Assembly (NCBI GenBank): GCA_017535315.1
Contig: JAFXUD010000012.1
Span: forward strand, 62,001-126,000
Reading direction: 5' to 3'
Length of the DNA stretch: 64,000 nt
From: Victivallales bacterium
Lineage (GTDB): Bacteria; Verrucomicrobiota; Lentisphaeria; Oligosphaerales; Oligosphaeraceae
Below, in pieces: positions 34,075 through 40,943 of this stretch. How positions within the stretch are numbered: the first letter of the stretch is position 1; each line of letters begins with the position of its first letter. The notes beneath the pieces were generated by a model, which saw nothing but the letters and a program-made list of their open reading frames with translations, made no database searches and was not told the origin of the DNA. The position numbers and the translations under genes were made by a program.

Positions 34075-36003
34075 TCACCCAAGCAGTTTTTTGGCGCGAT
34101 TGTAACCGTCCATTGCCATGGCATGGAGGGCAGGGAAGATGTCCGCTTCCTGAGCCGCCTCTGAAAGCATCTTGAAGCCTGGGATGATGAATTGCCTGTA
34201 CCATTCGTGGCCATCCAGCTTCCAGAGCTTCCCATACGCGCCAAGACATTGCATGAGGCGCTGGCATGCCGCAATGTAGAATATCTTTCTTTCAGGCGGA
34301 TTCCCACCCAAGCCACGCACTTGGCGACAATACTCCTGCCAGATCGTGTCCCGCGTCTTTTTCGGCAGGCATTGGTAGGGGTCGAACAGCAGGGAACCAA
34401 GGTCGTACGCCGCGCACCCTAGCCTCATCCCCTGGAAGTCAATCAGGTAAACTTTGCCGTTGAGTACCTTGATGTTCGCACTCTGGAAATCCCGATGCAG
34501 GGGTACCAACGGCTCGCTCAACAGCATGGTGCGCATATCCACATATTCGGCGGCAACATCGCTCCACATTTCAGGCGCATGGAACAGTCTCTCCAGGATG
34601 TTGGAGCGGAAGTAGTCCCTCTCCCAGTCGTAAAGCCCTTTGGTAAAGCCAGGCTGGAGCGGCAGCTCCTCCATCTTCGCCTTCTTGTCCCCGTTGACGT
34701 GGAGAATGGCTATCTGCTGGACGGCCTCCAGCAGAAGGTCTTCCCTCATCTGCTGGGGAATAAGCTGCAGGTCGCTCTGGCCAAGGTCCTGGGAAACCAG
34801 CTCGAAGGTGTCAGCCAAATGCAACCTGACCTTGGGCACATTGATGCCCAGGCGGTCCAAAAAGTCGGATATCGCTGCAAAACTGGCGTTTTCCCTGCGC
34901 TCGGGGTTGTAGGCGCACCAGACCCAGTTCGTCTCCCCGCTCTTCAGACGGCAGTAGCGGCGCCCGCTTCCCTGCTTGTGCAGCTCCTCAATGGTATAGT
35001 TGGAGGCATCCATGTTAAGCGATTTGAAGACACGCGGGTCGGGCAGACGATTCTCCGTGACGGGCTTCGGTGGCTGCACATCGTTTCCAACGAAGATGCC
35101 GTCGGCGTAAAGCAAGGGACGTGGCAGTCTGGTATAGTCCCAAAGAACTACATTGTGCAGATGTGAGCCTGATGGCACCCCAAGCTCGACGCCCAGTCCC
35201 AGGCAACCCGTGCATTTCACGCCGCTCAGCTCAAGCGCAAAGCGCCTGGCTGCCTGCTCCGCTTGGGCGCGTCGAAGCATGGTGTGGTGGCGTAGGGAGC
35301 AGTCTGCCATTTCGCCATGTGCGCGGATATAGTCCCTTGGGGTACCGATGTCGGTCCAATATACATTTCGCGTCGCCACCACGGGCTGAACTTTCAGACC
35401 TGCATCCAGGGCGCGCTGATAGCAGTCGATAATGTCAGGGGCCTCCTTGTCCGCGTCTAGGAACTCCAGTACCTTGCGGTTGAGGATATGGATTCCAGAA
35501 AAGGTATAGGCGCCATTCTCGCGATCGCGGAAACGGTTGACTTTCCCGTCGCTTGTGAGCGAAACGCTCCGAGGGCCGCGCCCTGGAATCAGAAGGACGG
35601 TCACATCCGCCTGATTCTGGAAATGCTGGTCGATAAGATAGCGTAAATCATAATCCACCAGAATATCGACATTATGCACAAGGAAAGTCTCTATTTCAGG
35701 AAGCAGCCTGACACCGTAGCGGATGCCGCCCCCTTGATTCAATAGCTTGGATTCGCAGGAGACGCGCAGGTCCCATCCGTACTGGTCTTTCAGCCTCTGA
35801 CAGGTTTCAAACACCCGTTCCCCCTGGTAGGATGCATTGACAATGGTTTTCTTGATGCCAAGCTCGTTTAGATATGATGCCACCAGCTCCAGCAGCGGAA
35901 CCCCGCAAAAGGGGACCAATGCCTTCGGACGTGTCAACGTCGCAGGGCGCAGACGCCGCCCTTCACCAGCCGCCAATATGAATCCAGCTATCTCGTTACC
36001 CAT
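34075..36003 (-). CDS. Fusion: MurU-like nucleotidyltransferase + AmgK-like sugar kinase
   Basis: A 642-aa two-domain protein. Residues 1-240 are a sugar-1-phosphate nucleotidyltransferase (FILAAGEGRRLRPATLTRPKALVPFCGVPLLE, HNVDILVDYDLR near residue 105). A short hexapeptide-like linker follows, and residues 330-640 are an aminoglycoside-phosphotransferase-fold kinase with the catalytic LHRDFQSANIKVLNGK near residue 501 and metal-binding LIDFQGMRLG near 520. In Pseudomonas the separate proteins AmgK and MurU phosphorylate MurNAc/GlcNAc at C1 and make UDP-MurNAc, bypassing fosfomycin-sensitive MurA. One polypeptide would channel both steps. Location near murJ fits wall recycling; an LPS-sugar role is the alternative. 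Confidence 0.8.
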   Translation of the reverse strand: MGNEIAGFILAAGEGRRLRPATLTRPKALVPFCGVPLLELVASYLNELGIKKTIVNASYQGERVFETCQRLKDQYGWDLRVSCESKLLNQGGGIRYGVRLLPEIETFLVHNVDILVDYDLRYLIDQHFQNQADVTVLLIPGRGPRSVSLTSDGKVNRFRDRENGAYTFSGIHILNRKVLEFLDADKEAPDIIDCYQRALDAGLKVQPVVATRNVYWTDIGTPRDYIRAHGEMADCSLRHHTMLRRAQAEQAARRFALELSGVKCTGCLGLGVELGVPSGSHLHNVVLWDYTRLPRPLLYADGIFVGNDVQPPKPVTENRLPDPRVFKSLNMDASNYTIEELHKQGSGRRYCRLKSGETNWVWCAYNPERRENASFAAISDFLDRLGINVPKVRLHLADTFELVSQDLGQSDLQLIPQQMREDLLLEAVQQIAILHVNGDKKAKMEELPLQPGFTKGLYDWERDYFRSNILERLFHAPEMWSDVAAEYVDMRTMLLSEPLVPLHRDFQSANIKVLNGKVYLIDFQGMRLGCAAYDLGSLLFDPYQCLPKKTRDTIWQEYCRQVRGLGGNPPERKIFYIAACQRLMQCLGAYGKLWKLDGHEWYRQFIIPGFKMLSEAAQEADIFPALHAMAMDGYNRAKKLLG

Positions 36004-36081
36004 CTCTTTCTTCCTCCTTGTTTTTTTCTTACCTTATCGCTTTCAGCACTTTCATCTTTTTCATCGCTTCCATTCCCCAAT

Positions 36082-37380
36082 CTACCTTGGCCTGATGGTA
36101 AGCAGTCGCATGGTGACAGCCCACGCCCTTTCAGCAGGCATGGTGTGCCTTTCGTGGCCTGCGCCCCAGGAATCGGTGTAGATTATCTCATTGGTCTTTT
36201 CATTGTAGCCATTGATAAGCCTTGCATGAAAAGAGGCCATCGGCTGCTCCTTCAGGTCGCCAGGCATGATGATGACGCTCCAGACAATGGGGACACCCCT
36301 GTCGATGCTTTCTTTTACCCTTTGCATCAGACGCTTGGTGCCTGGTTCGCGTTTCGCCCTCATCTTCAGAAACAGCTTGTCATCCACATCCGTGAGAAAT
36401 AACCGAAGGTCGTAGCCTGACATGCGCAGCCCATCCCAATTGACCTTTTTGGCCTTCTGCTTCGAGGCAAGCCGATTGTAGTCTTTCACAACTTGCTCAA
36501 GCTCCTTCACGGTGCGGAGGCTCTTGTCCGTGTAGGTGTTTTTCACCAGAATGCGCAACTTCGGGGCATTCTCCTCGATGGCCTCCAGCCCTCTCTCCAA
36601 ATCTGTGCCAGTCGATGGATCCGAGTCCATGATCTGCGCCAGAATATGCTGGTCGATGGAGGAATTGTAGTACTTCATGAGCCTTTCCAAAACCGCAACG
36701 ACGCAATATCCTTTGAACCCCTGGTTCACCATGGGAACATCAATCCAGCGCGCCCCATTGGGTTCCTTCCTGACCTGCGCGTTCAGTTCGCCTGCTCGGA
36801 CAGAGGCCCGCAGGTCGCTCCGCAAATCCTGAATCTCATTGCGGTGAGCAATCTGAATCGTGATGTATTCTGTTGACTCTTTGCTTGCGCACCAGCGCAA
36901 TGCCATGTCATATCCCCTCGTACGCCAGACCAACTGCTGGATGTCGGTCCCGTCCAGCTTTCTTTTGCTTTCCAGCGGCTGCCTCATTTTTGTCAATTTC
37001 CCGATAGCTTGGGCAAGCCCCTTCTGCGTGCTCTCAAAACGAGCCATGGTCCACGGCCCGCAATCCCCGCGATTGTAGATGGATATTTGGCATGAATCAA
37101 GGATTAGCCTGTCCGTAAACCGAAAGACCATCTCCACAACTCTGTAGCCACAGAAGGTCAGCATCTCGTCCGAAAAGGAGGTGGCATAGCGCATCTGAGT
37201 ATGTTCTGCGTTGTCCCACGAGACTATCGTCAACCCGCATTTTTCGTTCAGTTCCTTGAAGAGCAACTTCTGCTGCGTCTTCAGGAAACTGTCCCTCCGA
37301 GAGGCAATAATCCCCTCGATACCCTCGCTAAATGCCAGGGCGACCATCAGGAACAATATGCCAACTATCCTCTTTACCAT
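36082..37380 (-). CDS. Secreted protein with C39-like peptidase domain
   Basis: About 432 aa from the ATG at 37380; a TTG at 37392 is in frame but lies in a terminator hairpin. A signal peptide (MVKRIVGILFLMVALAFSEG) comes first, then about 200 residues I do not recognise, then a papain-like C39-type domain. The nucleophile Cys is in NQGFKGYCVVAVLERLMKYY near residue 224, His in MASFHARLINGYN near 400 and Asp in YTDSWG near 415. C39-like domains cleave peptides, including Gly-Gly leaders, but many stand-alone secreted copies are uncharacterised. Neighbours (asd upstream, the sugar fusion downstream) give no clear clue. Confidence 0.72.
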   Translation of the reverse strand: MVKRIVGILFLMVALAFSEGIEGIIASRRDSFLKTQQKLLFKELNEKCGLTIVSWDNAEHTQMRYATSFSDEMLTFCGYRVVEMVFRFTDRLILDSCQISIYNRGDCGPWTMARFESTQKGLAQAIGKLTKMRQPLESKRKLDGTDIQQLVWRTRGYDMALRWCASKESTEYITIQIAHRNEIQDLRSDLRASVRAGELNAQVRKEPNGARWIDVPMVNQGFKGYCVVAVLERLMKYYNSSIDQHILAQIMDSDPSTGTDLERGLEAIEENAPKLRILVKNTYTDKSLRTVKELEQVVKDYNRLASKQKAKKVNWDGLRMSGYDLRLFLTDVDDKLFLKMRAKREPGTKRLMQRVKESIDRGVPIVWSVIIMPGDLKEQPMASFHARLINGYNEKTNEIIYTDSWGAGHERHTMPAERAWAVTMRLLTIRPR

Positions 37381-37390
37381 TCTCTTCGAC

Positions 37391-37430
37391 AAAAAAGCGG
37401 CTGTCAGGCATAATCCCGCAGCCGCTTTTG
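37391..37430 (-). terminator. Rho-independent terminator between asd and the C39-like gene
   Basis: A perfect 11-bp stem AAAAGCGGCTG / CAGCCGCTTTT (37393-37403 and 37419-37429) with a 15-nt loop and a run of T on the minus strand at 37391-37396. It would stop minus-strand transcripts from asd. It ends 10 bp before the ATG of the C39-like gene, so that gene needs read-through or may be attenuated here. Confidence 0.8.
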
Positions 37431-37439
37431 TTTATCTGG

Positions 37440-37595
37440 AGAGGTAATTTCAAAACTGGCGCAAAATGCGCTAAGAGATGGGCGCAGTGGCTAAGGCAAC
37501 GGCTCGAAGCCGCACTTTCGTGCGGCGAGAGGCGTTGTCAACACCAATGTGTTCATGTGGACGCGCATTTCGATGATAGTTTTGAAATTACCTCT
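37440..37595. mobile_element. MITE-like element, 156 bp, perfect 18-bp terminal inverted repeats
   Basis: The ends are AGAGGTAATTTCAAAACT (37440-37457) and its reverse complement (37578-37595). The interior holds short hairpins (GCGCAAAATGCGC; GCCGCACTTTCGTGCGGC) and no gene. The target duplication is unclear. The same terminal motif occurs as a solo inverted repeat before murJ at 30773-30807. It lies between asd and the terminator, downstream of the asd stop. Confidence 0.8.
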
Positions 37596-37632
37596 GGTAA
37601 CTTGCAGTAACTGCAAGAAGCACCATGAATTT

Positions 37633-38640
37633 TCACCTGTTTGCAAGCAACTCGGCAATCTGGACTGCGTTGAGCGCGGCGCCCTTCAGCAACTGGTCGC
37701 CGCATACAAAGATGGCCAGCCCCGTGTCGCAGCTCAAGTCATAGCGGACACGCCCGACCAAAACGTCATACTGCTCGTTGCTTTCGCAGGGCATCGGGAA
37801 ATGATTCGTGGCGGCGTCATTGACGATCTTCACGCCAGGAGCCTTTGCCAGTGCTTCCAAAGCCTCTTCGACGCTCACGCGGCGTTCCTGCTCGATGACA
37901 ATCGCCTCTGCGTGGGAGCGCAGGACGGGGACGCGCACGCAGGTCGGGCAGACCGAGATGTCGTTGTCGTGCATGATCTTGCGTGTCTCGTTTACCATCT
38001 TCATCTCCTCTTCGCAGTAGCCATTCCCTGTGATGGCGGAGTTATGGCTGAAGAGGTTGAAGGCGTATGGGAAGCTGAACACTTTTGGAACGGCGGGCTT
38101 CCCCGCGACGACATCTGCCGTCTGCTGCTCAAGTTCCTGCATCCCCTTGGCACCCGCGCCGCTGGCGCTCTGATAGGTGCTCACCACAATGCGGCGGATT
38201 CGGGAGAGGTCATACAGGGGCTTCAGCGCCACCAGCATGATGATGGTCGTGCAGTTCGGGTTGGCAATCAGACCCTTGTGCTTGAATGCGTCTTCGGGAT
38301 TCACTTCAGGAACCACCAGTGGAACTTCGGGCACCATGCGGAAGGCGCTGGAATTGTCAATGACAACGGTCCCAGCCTTCACGGCTGCATCTGCAAACTG
38401 CCTTGATATGGAGGCGCCTGCGCTGAAAAGGGCCACATCTATTCCCTTGAAGGATTCAGTGGTCAGCTCTTCGACGGTATGTTTTGTTCCAAAGCAGGGC
38501 AAAGTAGTGCCAGCCGACCTCGAAGAGGCCAGAAGGCGAAGATTGTTCACGGGGAAAGAGCGCTTTTCGAGCGTCTTCAGCATCTCACGGCCGACAGCGC
38601 CTGTCGCGCCGACCACTGCTACATTAAGTTTCTTGCTCAT
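37633..38640 (-). CDS. asd: Aspartate-semialdehyde dehydrogenase
   Basis: A 335-aa Asd that reduces aspartyl phosphate to aspartate semialdehyde, feeding lysine/diaminopimelate, methionine and threonine synthesis. The NADP-binding VAVVGATGAVGREML lies at the N-terminus, the active-site Cys in LIANPNCTTIIM near residue 130, the substrate-binding region in VSTYQSASGAGAKGM near 160, and the catalytic-type His in RVPVLRSHAEA near 240. Length and motifs are normal for the bacterial enzyme. It is transcribed alone, with mobile-element DNA and a terminator after it. Upstream, 38641-38757 contains no feature I can support; the promoter is probably there. Confidence 0.96.
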   Translation of the reverse strand: MSKKLNVAVVGATGAVGREMLKTLEKRSFPVNNLRLLASSRSAGTTLPCFGTKHTVEELTTESFKGIDVALFSAGASISRQFADAAVKAGTVVIDNSSAFRMVPEVPLVVPEVNPEDAFKHKGLIANPNCTTIIMLVALKPLYDLSRIRRIVVSTYQSASGAGAKGMQELEQQTADVVAGKPAVPKVFSFPYAFNLFSHNSAITGNGYCEEEMKMVNETRKIMHDNDISVCPTCVRVPVLRSHAEAIVIEQERRVSVEEALEALAKAPGVKIVNDAATNHFPMPCESNEQYDVLVGRVRYDLSCDTGLAIFVCGDQLLKGAALNAVQIAELLANR

Positions 38641-38763
38641 ACTTTGTTAACTCCATTGTTTTTCGTGGACACTCCCTTTCTGGGAATCCACTCATATAAT
38701 ATATTTATAATAACGGCCTTTGCCAACTGAATCTGCGAATTATTCACTGTTTTCGATTGTTTT

Positions 38764-38799
38764 AGGGGGTTCGGGGGGCGCAGGCCCCCCGTCGTTCCC
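38764..38799. repeat. GC-rich inverted element (GGGGGGC...GCCCCCC GTCGTTC type)
   Basis: A stretch starting AGGGGGTTCGGGGGGC, followed by GGCCCCCCGTCGTTC, shares its layout with the elements at 43424-43460 and 55866-55915. The G/C arms can form a stable hairpin. It flanks the heptamer array directly. Confidence 0.65.
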
Positions 38800-38970
38800 A
38801 AGTCCCGTGTCCGTCGTCCCAAGTCCCCCGTCCCAAGTCCCGCGTCCCAAGTCCCCCGTCCCAAGTCCCCCGTCCGCCGTCCCAAGTCCCGCGTCCGTCG
38901 TCCCAAGTCCCCCGTCCCAAGTCCCGCGTCCCAAGTCCCGCGTCCGCCGTCCCAAGTCCCGTGTCCGTCA
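38797..38970. repeat. Heptanucleotide minisatellite CCNNNGT, about 25 units
   Basis: The array is made of 7-bp units such as CCCAAGT, CCCGCGT, CCCCCGT, CCGCCGT and CCGTCGT. CCCAAGT starts at 38797, 38818, 38832, 38846, 38860, 38881, 38902, 38916, 38930 and 38951, all spaced by 14 or 21 bp. The array ends at the stop codon of the gene at 38968-39747. Heptamer arrays are known as STRR elements in cyanobacteria; the resemblance is in form only. It explains most of the 327-bp gap 38641-38967. Confidence 0.9.
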
Positions 38971-39747
38971 ATCGTTCTTAAGTACAATGGCCTTTTTCTC
39001 TGCGTCGTAAGTTGCCGTCGAGATAGTGCCGTTCCAAATACGGTTTTTAGTATCGTCAGGGTTAGACAGGAGCTTGGTGCGTGCAACCAGGATGGTGCCG
39101 TCCTTCAGTGCAGCCATGCCTACGGAGAGGCCAGGGCCGCTTGGGCGGGCTAGCACGGTGAAATTGTCGTCGCAAAGCATAATCGGGGGCTTGTCATAGA
39201 CTCCCGCCCACCAGAAGCCATGCATCCGTTTCAGCGTCTGGATGCCCCTCTTGGTGAAGCCCTGGCTTTCATGGCGTTTCACAAACTCCAGTTCCTCCGT
39301 GTATTCAATGATGATATTGCTTGGGGAGCCTTCGGTCAGGCCACCCGTCAAAAAAATGTGGTTGTTGAAAGTGCCGATGGCCCCTGCTCCATGAGGGTAT
39401 TCGGTTATCGGGACGGTCTTGAGCAGGTTCAGTGTCTCGGCGTCATAGACCTGGATGCTGTCCTTCGATGCCCCTATAGGCTGGTTGAAACGCCCCCGAT
39501 TGACGGGGACATAGAGCTTGCCGTTGAGCAGGCATGGGTCTCCGCTGTGCCTCAACGCATCGACCTTTATCAGCACCTTCCCCTCCATGTCCGTCTTGAC
39601 GATGGCGTTTGTGAACGACCAGTAGATGAACTGGCCGTCGGAATCAATGCCCTGAAGATGTCCCTTGTAGGTCCCCTCGCAGGTAATGGTCTTGGCGGTA
39701 ACGACAGCTGAAACCACAATCAATGCAAATAACAGAATCTTCTTCAT
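38968..39747 (-). CDS. Secreted protein of unknown function, possible beta-propeller
   Basis: A 259-aa protein with a clear signal peptide (MKKILLFALIVVSAVVTAKT). The mature part is rich in short beta strands with repeats like GIDSDGQFIYWSFTNAIVKTDMEGKVL, LNGKLYVPVNRG, DSIQVYDAETLNLLKTVPI and NHIFLTGGLTEG, the pattern of a small beta-propeller or NHL/YVTN-like fold. I cannot name a family. It has no obvious catalytic motif, and neighbours do not indicate a role. The TGA stop lies at the very edge of the heptamer array, so the C-terminal end may have been set by expansion of that repeat. Confidence 0.65.
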   Translation of the reverse strand: MKKILLFALIVVSAVVTAKTITCEGTYKGHLQGIDSDGQFIYWSFTNAIVKTDMEGKVLIKVDALRHSGDPCLLNGKLYVPVNRGRFNQPIGASKDSIQVYDAETLNLLKTVPITEYPHGAGAIGTFNNHIFLTGGLTEGSPSNIIIEYTEELEFVKRHESQGFTKRGIQTLKRMHGFWWAGVYDKPPIMLCDDNFTVLARPSGPGLSVGMAALKDGTILVARTKLLSNPDDTKNRIWNGTISTATYDAEKKAIVLKND

Positions 39748-39868
39748 TGTCGGCTCCCAATTCTCTTACGGGGATTCTCGTAAAACTTTGCTGTTTGACA
39801 ACTATAATTGAAATATTACATTAAACGACTCTAAAAGAGTTGCAAGTTCTCTTTGAGTACATACAAAA

Positions 39869-39899
39869 CAAGCACAAAAACATTTCGTTTTTGTGCTTG
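39869..39899 (-). terminator. Terminator after tRNA-Gly
   Basis: A 13-bp perfect stem CAAGCACAAAAAC / GTTTTTGTGCTTG with a 5-nt loop, followed on the minus strand by TTTTG. It lies 9 bp downstream of the tRNA 3' end. Confidence 0.85.
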
Positions 39900-39907
39900 A
39901 AAAGGTC

Positions 39908-39981
39908 TGGAGCGGGTGATGGGAATCGAACCCACCTCGTCGGCTTGGAAGGCCGAAGCATTACCACTATGCTACACCCGC
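39908..39981 (-). tRNA. tRNA-Gly (anticodon UCC)
   Basis: A 74-nt cloverleaf on the minus strand including encoded CCA. The acceptor stem GCGGGTG pairs with CACCCGC; the anticodon loop is CTTCCAA with anticodon TCC; the T-arm has GGTTCGATTCC. A promoter-like TTGCAA-16-TATACC lies just upstream (about 39995-40022), and a strong terminator follows. Confidence 0.96.
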
Positions 39982-39994
39982 CTTGATTGCTTAC

Positions 39995-40022
39995 GGTATA
40001 ATAATATAAAACGGTTTTGCAA
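39995..40022 (-). promoter_or_regulatory. Promoter of tRNA-Gly
   Basis: On the minus strand TTGCAA and TATACC are separated by 16 bp, with AT-rich flanks, ending about 14 bp before the tRNA 5' end. The spacing suits direct initiation near the tRNA. Confidence 0.5.
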
Positions 40023-40057
40023 TCCTGCAAATCACAACACTATAAAAAAGGGACACC

Positions 40058-40861
40058 ATGCTGGAAAATCTGCAAATCACCCCGATTACGAACGCGGGTT
40101 ATCCCGAAAACATGTTCAAGCTGGAGTACACCAGCAACGGCTTTGAGGACAGGGCCATCTTTCGTCTGCCCAACAATGGCACGGGCGACTGGGCTGTCAT
40201 CATCCATGGCCACGGCTCCCACGAGACACAGCTGTTTATGCGGCAGGATATACGGCGAGCCTGGTTGCCCACCTACCTGAAGATGGGCATTGGCATCTTG
40301 TCGCCAAACCTGCGCAACAACGCCTGGATGTCCCCTGACGCCGTCAACGACCTGGATGCCATCCTCGACTTCCTTCGCGAAAGGTACAATGCAAAGCGGT
40401 TCTTCTTCACGAGCGGCTCCATGGGGGGCTCCAGCAACCTGATATACGGTGGCCTTCGCCCGCAGAATGTTTCGGGTATCGTGGCCCGCGGCGCAACCTC
40501 GGACATCGTGCCATACATCGCTTTCTGCCGTGCCAACCAGCACCTGCGTCCCGTCCTGAAGGAGATCGCCGACCACATCATCGCCGCCTACGGAGGCACG
40601 CCCGATGAGAAGCCTGAGCTATATAGGCAGCACTCTCCTGTTTATCATCCAGAGGCGTTCGCAAGCATCCCTGTTTTCCTGATACACGGCTCCCGCGACG
40701 AACTTATCCCTGTCTCGCAGTCCCGTCGGTTTGCGGGTGCGATGGCGGAAAACAATCGCTTCGTCTATGTGGAAGTGCCAGGCGGCAACCACGATTCTCC
40801 TCTGCCTTACTCTGAAACCGAACCACCTCTTGCTCCCCTCGCCTGGGTGATGAATAACTAG
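40058..40861 (+). CDS. Alpha/beta hydrolase (prolyl oligopeptidase/dienelactone hydrolase-like)
   Basis: A 267-aa cytosolic alpha/beta hydrolase. The oxyanion strand is WAVIIHGHGSHETQ near residue 47, the nucleophile elbow is FTSGSMGGSSNLIYGG near residue 127 (G-S-M-G-G), the acid is in VFLIHGSRDELIPVSQ near residue 212, and the His is in PGGNHDSPL near residue 245. The triad is complete. It most resembles esterase/peptidase members that act on small esters, but the substrate is unknown. It is followed after 82 bp, through a nonamer array, by the large SGNH hydrolase gene on the same strand, so the two may act together on an acylated glycan. Confidence 0.82.
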   Translation: MLENLQITPITNAGYPENMFKLEYTSNGFEDRAIFRLPNNGTGDWAVIIHGHGSHETQLFMRQDIRRAWLPTYLKMGIGILSPNLRNNAWMSPDAVNDLDAILDFLRERYNAKRFFFTSGSMGGSSNLIYGGLRPQNVSGIVARGATSDIVPYIAFCRANQHLRPVLKEIADHIIAAYGGTPDEKPELYRQHSPVYHPEAFASIPVFLIHGSRDELIPVSQSRRFAGAMAENNRFVYVEVPGGNHDSPLPYSETEPPLAPLAWVMNN

Positions 40862-40867
40862 GGTTTA

Positions 40868-40930
40868 CCCGTCCCGCTTGTTTCTCCCGTCCTTCCTGTC
40901 CCTTCCGTCTCTCCCGTCTCTTCTGTCCCT
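40868..40930. repeat. Seven contiguous nonamers CNNGTCNCT-like
   Basis: Seven 9-bp units (for example CCCGTCTCT, CCTGTCCCT, TCTGTCCCT) are joined without gaps. This is the same nonamer family as at 32434-32970, so it is dispersed in this genome. It occupies the space between two plus-strand hydrolase genes and ends just before the AAGGA ribosome-binding site of the second. Confidence 0.85.
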
Positions 40931-40943
40931 CTAAGGAAAAACC

